NCBI GenBank assembly: GCA_028822745.1
Contig: JAPKCZ010000079.1
Coordinates: forward strand, 1-7,805
Reading direction: 5' to 3'
From: Kiritimatiellia bacterium
GTDB taxonomy: Bacteria > Verrucomicrobiota > Kiritimatiellia > UBA8416 > JAIOPI01
DNA: 7,805 bases
The position numbers were made by a program, and so were the translations under genes. Positions 1 to 5,659 of the stretch are shown here, piece by piece (the stretch's first letter is position 1; the number at the start of each line of letters is the position of its first letter). The notes below the pieces were generated by a model. That model saw only the letters and a list, made by a program, of their open reading frames with translations. It did no database searches and was not told where the DNA came from.

Positions 1-408
1 CATTCATCGTATCGACAGGTGTTGCTTGGCTTTCTTTCGTGTTCTTTGAATCATTTTTCTTGAAAATCGGAAGAAAACACCAATACGGGGCGAATAAATC
101 GTTGGAGGCTTCCGCGACAAGCGCCGCCTCTCAGCCCTGACGTTGGGAATTCTGTAATGCAGCAAAGGACTATGAACCTGTTCTCGCATGGAAGAACCGT
201 TCTTCAATGGGGTAAGTCTGCCCCGCACGCGATTTAAAAGGCCGAGCCCCGTAACAATTGCCGCAAACGGCTTCATCGTGCCGACAATGGAGGTCTTGCA
301 CCGCGAGACGGGTCAACCCCATTGGGCTCTGAACCCAGAACCCCGAACGTAGAACCGAGCGCCTCGCTCGCATTGACACGACAGCGATTGTTGTGTGAAA
401 ATTCAGAC
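1..408. other. Leader region without a supportable gene
   Basis: I see no protein here that I can support. The minus-strand frame open across about 4-276 is rich in Arg and Lys and shows no family motif. The plus-strand frame from 322 only reads through the heptamer run at 331-358 into the antitoxin. A gene could begin on the minus strand at the window edge (ATG at 3-1), but it leaves the window at once. No tRNA arms, riboswitch fold or terminator were recognised. The one structured element is the GAACCCA-type heptamer run at its right end, listed separately. Confidence 0.5.
331..358 (+). repeat. Heptamer run, 4 units, upstream of vapB
   Basis: Four consecutive 7-base units: GAACCCA, GAACCCC, GAACGTA, GAACCGA. 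GAAC begins each unit and the last three bases vary. The 15-base string GAACGTAGAACCGAG (345-359) recurs at 1157-1171. The run ends about 50 bases before the antitoxin start. Function is unknown; runs of this kind are intergenic in this window and their phase is strictly 7, so a coding role is unlikely. Confidence 0.85.
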
Positions 409-669
409 ATGAAAACGATCACCCTTACAGAAGAAGCCTATCAGCGCCTTGGGGCGTGGAAAGAGTCCCCTAAAGACTCTTTTTCGAAGGTTGTAGAGCG
501 TGTTGTCCCTTCGAGGGGAGCGCTACACAGTGTCATGACGGCTTGGGAGTCCCTGCCGCCTTTGTCGGAAAAGCAGTTCGATGCCATTCAGACAGGCTTG
601 CGGGAGTTCAATGACTGGGGTGCTCAGAAACGTCCATGGACTACCCGGCCGACACAACCTTTTGGTTGA
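409..669 (+). CDS. vapB: VapB-type antitoxin (PF02697-like)
   Basis: Small antitoxin of 86 residues, the first gene of a VapBC pair. The N-terminal 34 residues follow the VapB-like antitoxin pattern: MKTITLTEEAYQRL, then WKESPKDSFSKVVERVVP. Members of this family bind the toxin and usually repress their own promoter as a complex. The ATG at 409 is chosen because the family pattern starts exactly there; the frame is open back to 322 but only through repeat sequence. No clear Shine-Dalgarno site precedes it. The 3' end (RPWTTRPTQPFG) overlaps the start of vapC (ATG 636), as is common in such pairs. The TGA at 667-669 lies just past the T run that carries the vapC frameshift. Adding one T there would remove this stop and extend the antitoxin to a TGA at 783-785, so the real C-terminus is uncertain. 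Confidence 0.8.
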   Translation: MKTITLTEEAYQRLGAWKESPKDSFSKVVERVVPSRGALHSVMTAWESLPPLSEKQFDAIQTGLREFNDWGAQKRPWTTRPTQPFG

Positions 670-1042
670 TCTATGGCTCGAACGCGGTCGCCCTGGGGAC
701 GCCATACGATTTGTGTCACAAAATAGCGGCGCCGTCGTGGGGCTTCCCTGGATGGCCAAGGCTGAATTTCTGCGCGGCGCTGTGATCGCGGGTCACATGC
801 ATGATGAGGTCCAGACTTTCCTTGATGTATTTATCGTCGTCTGGCCGACGGAAGAGACGCTGCGTCGGTACGCAACCTTGTACGGAGAATTGCGAAAAAC
901 AAACAAGCAAATCGGCCCAAACGATTTATGGATTGCCGCCGCCGCGTTAGAGCGGGACCTGCCCCTGCTGACGCGTAATGCCGGAGAATTCTCCCGAGTC
1001 CAAGGCTTGACCCTGATGGACTACTCGTCCCCGAAGAGTTGA
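636..1042 (+). pseudogene. vapC: VapC PIN-domain toxin RNase, frameshifted
   Basis: PIN-domain ribonuclease, the toxin of the pair; active members cleave specific RNAs with Mg2+ held by a cluster of acidic residues. From ATG 636 the sequence reads MDYPADTTF. It must then move to the -1 frame within TTTT at 660-663 to continue LVDLWLERGRPGDAIRF through to the TGA at 1040-1042. Restoring one T gives exactly 135 residues. In that protein the PIN acids are D6 (DTTF), E44 (AEFLRG), D97 (NDLWIAA) and N115 (TRNAGEF), all where the family has them. As written, the frame from 636 ends at 783-785. The long downstream frame lacks D6, so neither product should be an active nuclease. Causes to weigh are a real deletion, a sequencing error in a homopolymer, or recoding. 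Apart from the shift the PIN domain looks undamaged, which points to a very recent event or an error. Confidence 0.85.
660..663 (+). other. Frameshift site in vapC (T4, five expected)
   Basis: Frame +0 gives GAC ACA ACC TTT (DTTF) up to 662. The family continuation L-V-D-L-W starts with TTG at 662-664 in the -1 frame. A fifth T makes the reading continuous (ACC TTT TTG GTT GAT). The local zero-frame sequence C TTT TGG does not match the usual X XXY YYZ slippery heptamer. Confidence 0.8.
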
Positions 1043-1061
1043 ACCAAGAACCCAGCACCCA
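1041..1061 (+). repeat. Heptamer run, 3 units, on the vapC stop
   Basis: Units GAACCAA, GAACCCA, GCACCCA. The first unit begins inside the vapC stop codon (TGA 1040-1042), so the array starts exactly where coding ends. With the run at 331-358 it brackets the toxin-antitoxin pair in the same orientation. Confidence 0.8.
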
Positions 1062-1064
1062 TCC

Positions 1065-1151
1065 GTTCATGGTTCCTCGTTGACCGTTCTTCGTTGGAAT
1101 CGAGACTTGCCTGCCGTCTTGTCTCGGCGTAGCTCGCAGAGCGCAGGAAGG
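1065..1151 (-). repeat. Dispersed intergenic element, copy 1
   Basis: Read on the minus strand, this stretch aligns along its whole length with 3198-3276 on the plus strand. Shared blocks in order: CTTCCT or CCTCCT, GCGCTCTGCGAGCTACG against GCGCTCCGCGCTACG, GACAAG, ATT-CAACGAAGAAC, and AACGAGGAACCA. The middle section differs by a few bases. Both copies are flanked by heptamer units. The two copies lie about 2 kb apart in opposite orientation. I do not recognise a transposase or known insertion sequence; the element looks like a short non-coding repeat typical of some PVC bacteria, which is inference. Confidence 0.7.
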
Positions 1152-1170
1152 ACCCAGAACGTAGAACCGA
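1151..1170 (+). repeat. Short heptamer run, 3 units
   Basis: Units GACCCA (one base short), GAACGTA and GAACCGA. The 16-base string CCCAGAACGTAGAACC (1153-1168) recurs exactly at 1261-1276. The run sits directly against dispersed element copy 1. Confidence 0.75.
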
Positions 1171-1176
1171 GTTGTC

Positions 1177-1203
1177 ACCACGAAGATACGAAGGTCACGA
1201 ATG
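1177..1203 (+). repeat. ACGAAG short-period repeat
   Basis: Three near-copies of an 8- to 9-base unit, ACGAAGAT, ACGAAGGTC and ACGAATGG, preceded by a CC. Runs of this ACGAAG type are a separate family from the heptamers and are known as intergenic elements in several GC-rich bacterial lineages. With only three units here I cannot say more. Confidence 0.5.
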
Positions 1204-1222
1204 GAGTGGGGCGTTCAACGAA

Positions 1223-1299
1223 GCACCTCGCACCAAGCACGTAACAGGTAGAACCCAGCACCCAGAACGTAGAACCCCGAACGCAGCACCCCGCACTTC
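1223..1299 (+). repeat. Heptamer array, 11 units
   Basis: Longest array in the window, eleven units in strict 7-base phase: GCACCTC, GCACCAA, GCACGTA, ACAGGTA, GAACCCA, GCACCCA, GAACGTA, GAACCCC, GAACGCA, GCACCCC, GCACTTC. Most units start G(A/C)AC; the fourth is degenerate. The array ends at 1299, one base before the stop codon of the minus-strand ABM gene (1300-1302). Together with 1043-1222 it fills the whole vapC-ABM gap. No terminator for either convergent gene was seen apart from these repeats. Confidence 0.85.
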
Positions 1300-1605
1300 T
1301 TACCAGCCTGAACCGTCCGGAGAGATGTTGTTGAATTTGATGCTGTAGCGTGGTTCCGCCATCATATCGTGTACCGCGTCGCGCCATGTCGCGTAGTGTT
1401 CGGTTTCCTTGTGGCGGCCGACATCATCCTCGGACTGATAGACTTCAACCAATACGAAACGGGACGGGTCGTCTTGCTGTTGTATAAAGTCGAATCGTGC
1501 GATGCCTGCTTCGAGGCGACTGTTTGAGGCGTTGTTTTCGGTTGCTTGGATGAAGGCGTCGATGCACTCGGGTTTGATGTGAAGAAAAACGTGGGCAATA
1601 AACAT
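1300..1605 (-). CDS. ABM-fold monooxygenase (LsrG/YgiN-like)
   Basis: Small protein of 101 residues whose length and pattern match the antibiotic biosynthesis monooxygenase (ABM, PF03992) family, a dimeric ferredoxin-like fold. Visible pattern: first strand [20 protein letters not shown], then the core [21 protein letters not shown], then [14 protein letters not shown]. The last two blocks resemble LsrG, which processes phosphorylated autoinducer-2, and the quinol monooxygenase YgiN. Family resemblance does not settle the substrate. ATG 1605 is supported by a good ribosome binding site (AAGGAG, seven bases away). The MFS gene ends 72 bases upstream on the same strand, so co-transcription is likely. 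The stop codon touches the heptamer array at 1223-1299. Confidence 0.85.
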   Translation of the reverse strand: MFIAHVFLHIKPECIDAFIQATENNASNSRLEAGIARFDFIQQQDDPSRFVLVEVYQSEDDVGRHKETEHYATWRDAVHDMMAEPRYSIKFNNISPDGSGW

Positions 1606-1612
1606 GGGTCAT

Positions 1613-1618
1613 CTCCTT
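1613..1618 (-). promoter_or_regulatory. Shine-Dalgarno site of the ABM gene
   Basis: On the minus strand AAGGAG precedes ATG 1605 by seven bases. It is one of the few strong ribosome binding sites in the window and fixes the start of this gene. Confidence 0.75.
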
Positions 1619-1677
1619 ATTGGCGTTGGTGAGAGTGTAGCGACTATTGGCAATCGGCCAAGTCGCATTCGGAAAAC

Positions 1678-2961
1678 TTAGGCGGATTCGGCGTGGTCTC
1701 GGTCGCTTTTTGTGGGCAGAACAAAAAGCAGCATCGCGGTGGCGGCAAGAATGAGCGCCGTTCCGATCCATCCCACTTGCTGGAGCGTGAGTACGGCCAA
1801 TGCGGCGTATGCGGCTTGCGGGGCGATGATGCCGCGTAGCCCGGTAAGAAAGGTGTGTACGCCCATATAGTCGGCGGTTTTGTCGGGTGGTGCATAACGC
1901 GTGACCCAAAGCGACCAGGCAATTTTGCCACCGCCGGTGGCAATGCCAAACAAAAGACTGCCCGTAATGATGCAGATCATGTTCGGGATAAAGAAAAACA
2001 CGATGCTGGCGGCAAAAATCAGGTTGATCGTCAATCGCAACACCACAAAATGCATATGATCGAAGAGGCGTCCCCACAGCCGTGTGGAGAGCAGGCGCCC
2101 TGCTTCGGGCACGGCGACCGTCAAGATGAGGACGAGACCTGCAGAGTGACCCAAGCCGCGATCAGTGGACGCGAGGTATTCGACGCGTAGGGGAATGGTG
2201 GCAAGGTTGCCGATGCCGAGCAGCATCTGGCCCATGCACAGATAGCCAAACATGCGGTTTTCCCACATCAGACGCATTGAACTGAACGGAGAAGCGTGGT
2301 GGCGTGAGCGTGGGACAGGTTGGGTGGGGATGCGCCATACCGCTGCAGCCGCGCCCAAGCACAAGAGCGACATCAGGATGAAGATGGGGCGAAAGCGTTC
2401 GATGTCGTCGCGAATAACGAAACTGATCAGGAGGCTGATGCAAAGCGCAACGGCCGCGGAAACGATCACCACTTGACTGAAAACACGACCGCGTGCCGTG
2501 GATGGCACGTTCTGTTCCCAGATGGCGGTGATCAGCGGAGCGGCGGCTGTTAGGAGCGGAATGCCTGCCAGGACGCCCAGCATGAAGACGTTCAGCGTTG
2601 GTGCGAAGGCGGCCAGGCAGAACCCGGGTGCGGCCGTCATGAAGAGGACGCTTGCCGCCCTGTTGACGCGAATGCCCCATCGGGCGATGAGCATCACGAC
2701 CAAGGGGCCAAACATGAGACCAATGGTCGCGCCTGAAGCAAGCAGCGCTTTTTGCCAGTCCTGGGCATTGAAAAATTGGAGGGCCACGATGACGCCGAGC
2801 CCAGAACCGCCAAACGTTGCCCCAATGGGCTCCGTACAGCAGGCCCGTATCATGTCGAACCGTTTCGTTTTCTGCAGAAGCGCGTTCTGTGTGTCTGGCG
2901 GGGTTGTCAAAGAGGCGACTCGGTCTAGGTGATTATGTGATCCTGATGCGCCGCGAGGCAC
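1678..2961 (-). CDS. Major facilitator superfamily transporter
   Basis: Integral membrane protein of up to 427 residues with about ten to twelve hydrophobic segments. They form two halves separated by a loop of basic residues and Pro (about 214-228, PTQPVPRSRHH), the usual MFS layout. A motif-A-like loop, RLWGRLFDHMHF, lies in the second half, and WGIRVNRA marks the matching loop in the first. It probably moves a small solute across the inner membrane; the substrate cannot be read from the sequence. The start is uncertain. GTG 2961 is the far limit and has no clear ribosome binding site. ATG 2853 (residue 37) also lacks one, and the preceding NALLQKTKRFD stretch looks like part of the protein, so a start upstream of 2853 is preferred. 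It precedes the ABM gene by 72 bases and is divergent from the SGNH esterase. Confidence 0.88.
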   Translation of the reverse strand: MPRGASGSHNHLDRVASLTTPPDTQNALLQKTKRFDMIRACCTEPIGATFGGSGLGVIVALQFFNAQDWQKALLASGATIGLMFGPLVVMLIARWGIRVNRAASVLFMTAAPGFCLAAFAPTLNVFMLGVLAGIPLLTAAAPLITAIWEQNVPSTARGRVFSQVVIVSAAVALCISLLISFVIRDDIERFRPIFILMSLLCLGAAAAVWRIPTQPVPRSRHHASPFSSMRLMWENRMFGYLCMGQMLLGIGNLATIPLRVEYLASTDRGLGHSAGLVLILTVAVPEAGRLLSTRLWGRLFDHMHFVVLRLTINLIFAASIVFFFIPNMICIITGSLLFGIATGGGKIAWSLWVTRYAPPDKTADYMGVHTFLTGLRGIIAPQAAYAALAVLTLQQVGWIGTALILAATAMLLFVLPTKSDRDHAESA

Positions 2962-3135
2962 GCGGGAACGGAAACGCTATCAGAACCGACCATAAACAGG
3001 AAGGCTTATGCCGCGCATCCAACGGCGGCGCGCCAGGGGAGAGAGACGTTTGGTTGTGAATCCTGACTATCCTGTCCATCGATGTGAATGGTTTTTTTTT
3101 CAGGTCTGGAATGAGAAGGTTTTAATATCGAGGTC

Positions 3136-3149
3136 GTCGTTCTACGTTC
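3136..3149 (-). repeat. Inverted heptamer pair
   Basis: On the minus strand it reads GAACGTA then GAACGAC, the same family as the plus-strand runs. It shares the 11-base core GAACGTAGAAC with 345-355, 1157-1167 and 1265-1275. It is the only heptamer block seen in this orientation. Confidence 0.65.
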
Positions 3150-3183
3150 AGCGTTTGAACCGATCCCGATCAGTGGGAGACAA

Positions 3184-3197
3184 GAACCAAGAACGGG
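3184..3197 (+). repeat. Heptamer pair before element copy 2
   Basis: Units GAACCAA and GAACGGG lie immediately upstream of dispersed element copy 2, mirroring the heptamers that flank copy 1. Confidence 0.7.
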
Positions 3198-3276
3198 CTT
3201 CCTCCTTCGCGCTCCGCGCTACGGTCGACAAGTCGGCGTTCGGGATTTCAACGAAGAACCAAGAACGAGGAACCAC
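3198..3276 (+). repeat. Dispersed intergenic element, copy 2
   Basis: Plus-strand partner of the minus-strand element at 1065-1151. It ends in three heptamer units (GAACCAA 3256-3262, GAACGAG 3263-3269, GAACCAC 3270-3276). In copy 1 the corresponding positions read GAACGGTCAACGAGGAACCA, so the heptamers form part of the aligned element. The core CTCCGCGCTACG and ATTTCAACGAAG blocks match copy 1 closely. It sits just upstream of the esterase, where it could affect that gene's transcript, but nothing here shows a function. Confidence 0.7.
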
Positions 3277-3322
3277 TTTTTTTACTATGCAAAACGGCGC
3301 AAATGTGGCTTTCTTGCTGGCT

Positions 3323-3991
3323 ATGACGATTAACAATAGCGACACGATTCTTTTTCAGGGCGACTCCATCACCGATGCGGGGCGGCGTCGTGATTTTGGA
3401 AATGATTCTATACCGGCCAATGCCATTGACGCATTGGGGTGGGGGTACGCCGGCGATATCGCTAGAGCGTTGCTGGCCGACTTTCCGCGGCATGCATTGC
3501 AGATACACAACCGTGGCATTTCAGGAAATCGTGTCACGGACGTGCGCGATCGCTGGCAGACAGACTGTTTGGATCTTAAGCCCGACATACTTTCCGTATT
3601 GATCGGTGTCAACGACACTTGGCATGGCGCCGCCAAGGGCACACCTGAAAATGGTGTCGGAGTAGACGCCTTCGATCGCATCTATCGGCAGCTGCTCGCC
3701 GATACCCGCGCGGCCCTGCCTGACGTGCGCCTTGTCATCTGTGAACCGTTCACGACGGAGGCAGGTGCTGTACTAGAGCTCAACTTTCACCCCGATATTG
3801 ATGAACGTCGTGCCTGTATAAAATCGATCGCGCAGGATATTGGCGCTATCTTTGTTCCCTTTCAGAACCTTTTTGATCGCCTATCCGATACCGCCACACC
3901 CGCCTACTGGGCCCCCGACGGCGTCCACCCGTCCCCCGCCGGCCACCTCATGATGTCCCGTTTCTGGGTTGAGAAGGTTTTCGGCGAATAG
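3323..3991 (+). CDS. SGNH/GDSL-family hydrolase (esterase)
   Basis: Serine esterase of 222 residues from ATG 3323, with every SGNH block in order. Block I is LFQGDSITDAGR with nucleophile S15, block II GISGNRV with G68, block III IGVNDTW with N97, and block V DGVHPSPAGH with D199 and H202. The family includes acyl, acetyl-xylan, rhamnogalacturonan and phospholipid esterases; the real substrate is unknown. The compact single-domain layout resembles the GDSL proteins often linked to polysaccharide deacetylation. No signal peptide precedes block I at this start, so a cytoplasmic enzyme is likely. ATG 3287 would add MQNGANVAFLLA. ATG 3008 has the best ribosome binding site but adds 105 residues made largely of translated repeat. 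I prefer 3323 because family members start a few residues before block I. It is divergent from the MFS gene and stands 93 bases before the glycan cluster. Confidence 0.92.
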   Translation: MTINNSDTILFQGDSITDAGRRRDFGNDSIPANAIDALGWGYAGDIARALLADFPRHALQIHNRGISGNRVTDVRDRWQTDCLDLKPDILSVLIGVNDTWHGAAKGTPENGVGVDAFDRIYRQLLADTRAALPDVRLVICEPFTTEAGAVLELNFHPDIDERRACIKSIAQDIGAIFVPFQNLFDRLSDTATPAYWAPDGVHPSPAGHLMMSRFWVEKVFGE

Positions 3992-4015
3992 TATTAATGA
4001 TGCGCTTCGCCCGCC

Positions 4016-4040
4016 CTCAGTCGTTATGATTTCGACTGGG
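4016..4040 (+). other. Hairpin after the esterase gene
   Basis: CAGTCG (4018-4023) pairs with CGACTG (4033-4038) across a nine-base loop, and the stem extends by one G-T and one C-G pair. It lies between the esterase stop and the next gene. It has no following T run, so it is not a standard intrinsic terminator; it could be a processing or Rho-linked structure, or chance. Confidence 0.3.
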
Positions 4041-4084
4041 ATAGACTGTAACTTCGATCGCGATGCCACGTGCTCGCATACGAC

Positions 4085-5659
4085 ATGAAATTAGAGTACT
4101 CATCCACCCCAGTTCGTTCGAATGCTTTGGCAGCCATGGTTGTTGGCGTGATCACCGTGGCTGTCGTCGTTGTTTTTCTTGTGAAATTGCAATCGCTTCT
4201 TGCCTGGCGTTATACGTCAGATCTGTTCATATACGATCAGGCAATGAGCGAGACGTTGAAGGGCAATATTGGTGTTGAGTACACCTATGGGAATGTCTTC
4301 GGGGGCCACGCTTATTTTGTTCTGTTTTTGCTCCTGCCGTTGAAATGGTTACTGGGACCTTACTGCGCGCATGCACTACTAGCGCTGAGCCCATTGGTCT
4401 TTGGAGTGACTGCGGCTGTGCTGCTAAAGAATACGTACGGGAAGGGCGCACCGCGAGCTTACTCTCTGGCGTCTTTAGGGGTTTTCTTGCTGACCTATGG
4501 AATTTGGCAAGGTCTGCACGAGAGGGTTTACGGCTTTCATCCGGATGTTCTGTCAGGCTTTCTTTTGGTGGCCTATACATCTCTGCGCGTTATGCCGCGT
4601 GATGGGTCCCTTGAGCGACGTGGCTGGCTCAAGCAAGCGTCGTGGGCTCTTGTTCCGCTTCTGCTCTTTCTGTTGCTGAAGGAGGAAATGATTTTTCTAG
4701 GGATCATTTATTTCGGCGTTGCTGCAATCTTTCGTCGTAGCGTAAATGATCTTCTTTCCGCCGTGTTTTGCTGTTGCGCGTTGATTGCGTCAGTCGTGTT
4801 CATGCGGATCTTCCATTCGCCGTTTCATGATGTTGCCAAAAGTGTCGACTCCATTGGTCCTGTGCTTCGGGCAATGCTGGCTCTCGATCCAAGGGGGTTA
4901 ATCGAAACATACTGGTCCTTGGCGTTCTGGGTCCCCGTTATCCTTTACAGCGCTGCATTCCTTTTGCTGGTCTCTGTCTCCAAGCGTCGATTAGGATATG
5001 CTATTGCTCTGTTCGTCACGGGACTCGTTAAGCTGTTCGCAGCGGCAGCTGTAGGGGACCTCAACTTGTTTTCTTGGCATGGCTTTCCAGGATTGGTCAT
5101 GTTATCGGGAGCGCTCGTGATCCAGTGCGGTGCCGCAGGGTGCTTCCCTTCCCGTTTTGAAAAACGCTTCGTCTATTGCCTCTTTGGCCTCTCTGTCGTC
5201 ATGTTCGTACTGACGGATCTCCCGTTTGGTGTGCGCACAGCACTTTCTGGCCGTTTTGGCAGGAAGAATATCGTGATTGTTCAGCAAGCCTTGCGCGAGT
5301 TAAAGGCTTCTGTGGAACCCGAGAAAGTCACCGCAATTCCACAATACACGGCGATCGAATGGGTTGACGGATATCGATTTTCAAGCTTTCCACGAGGCAC
5401 GTACCGGGTACCGAGCGGCATTGCGGAATACGCCGTGGTCGAACGCTCGAACACGGAATTGTCTCCGCACCTAGAGTTCGTCCCGCTTTCGGGTGAGGCC
5501 CCTGCCTACTCTGCGTATCGCCTCCGAGGTTACAAGGTCATTGACGCGAACGATCATTTTATTCTGCTGAAGCGGGACGGGTCCTCGCTTCACAACAGTC
5601 AGCGCGACGTATTCGTGGGTCTGTTCGGGTCCGAAAGTTTAGGCAAAAAGGGACCTTGA
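4085..5659 (+). CDS. DUF2079 membrane protein, GT-C clan
   Basis: Polytopic membrane protein of 524 residues from ATG 4085. It has a hydrophobic segment at about 14-33, several more through the first 400 residues, and a soluble C-terminal part. The DUF2079 marks are present: S-D-LFIYDQA (D46, D51, Q52), GGHAYFVLFLLLPL (H75), YGFHPD (149-154) and LLLKEEMIF. DUF2079 belongs to the same clan as GT-C glycosyltransferases, where an Asp in the first external loop is catalytic, so transfer of a sugar from a polyprenyl carrier is plausible; no reaction is proven for the family. GTG 4070 is an alternative start five residues upstream; neither has a clear ribosome binding site. The frame is intact throughout, unlike the next glycosyltransferase. 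It leads the plus-strand membrane-protein cluster. Confidence 0.88.
   Translation: MKLEYSSTPVRSNALAAMVVGVITVAVVVVFLVKLQSLLAWRYTSDLFIYDQAMSETLKGNIGVEYTYGNVFGGHAYFVLFLLLPLKWLLGPYCAHALLALSPLVFGVTAAVLLKNTYGKGAPRAYSLASLGVFLLTYGIWQGLHERVYGFHPDVLSGFLLVAYTSLRVMPRDGSLERRGWLKQASWALVPLLLFLLLKEEMIFLGIIYFGVAAIFRRSVNDLLSAVFCCCALIASVVFMRIFHSPFHDVAKSVDSIGPVLRAMLALDPRGLIETYWSLAFWVPVILYSAAFLLLVSVSKRRLGYAIALFVTGLVKLFAAAAVGDLNLFSWHGFPGLVMLSGALVIQCGAAGCFPSRFEKRFVYCLFGLSVVMFVLTDLPFGVRTALSGRFGRKNIVIVQQALRELKASVEPEKVTAIPQYTAIEWVDGYRFSSFPRGTYRVPSGIAEYAVVERSNTELSPHLEFVPLSGEAPAYSAYRLRGYKVIDANDHFILLKRDGSSLHNSQRDVFVGLFGSESLGKKGP

Larger units (their letters stand above)
2962..3322. other. Divergent intergenic region with repeats
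   Basis: Separates the minus-strand transporter from the plus-strand esterase, so promoters for both should lie here, though I could not assign convincing -35/-10 pairs. It holds an inverted heptamer pair (3136-3149), heptamers at 3184-3197 and 3256-3276, dispersed element copy 2, a run of nine T (3092-3100) and a run of seven T (3277-3283). A good AGGAAGG site (2998-3004) precedes ATG 3008, from which a frame runs unbroken into the esterase. The peptide from that stretch is basic and composed partly of translated repeat. Confidence 0.6.

Noticed and set aside
4..276. Minus-strand 90-codon frame at the left edge
   Set aside because: Basic, low-complexity composition, no recognisable domain and no ribosome binding site; looks like a chance open frame.
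205..324. Nine-base inverted repeat CAATGGGGT (205-213) and ACCCCATTG (316-324)
   Set aside because: The arms are about 100 bases apart with no further pairing or tRNA-like arms; nine bases can match by chance in this span.
331..1299. CRISPR array
   Set aside because: Units are seven bases in direct tandem without spacers, and there are no cas genes; repeat length and layout do not fit.
2252..2932. Plus-strand frames opposite the MFS gene (74, 77 and 144 codons)
   Set aside because: They are shadows of the transporter gene on the other strand, with no family pattern.
3076..3100. Possible intrinsic terminator ending in nine T
   Set aside because: The only stem before the T run is four base pairs (CCAT/ATGG) with an eight-base loop, too weak, and no gene ends just upstream on the plus strand.
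3008..3322. N-terminal extension of the esterase from ATG 3008 with a good AGGAAGG site
   Set aside because: The added 105 residues are basic and partly translated heptamer and dispersed repeat, and family members start just before the GDS block. Kept as an alternative start only.
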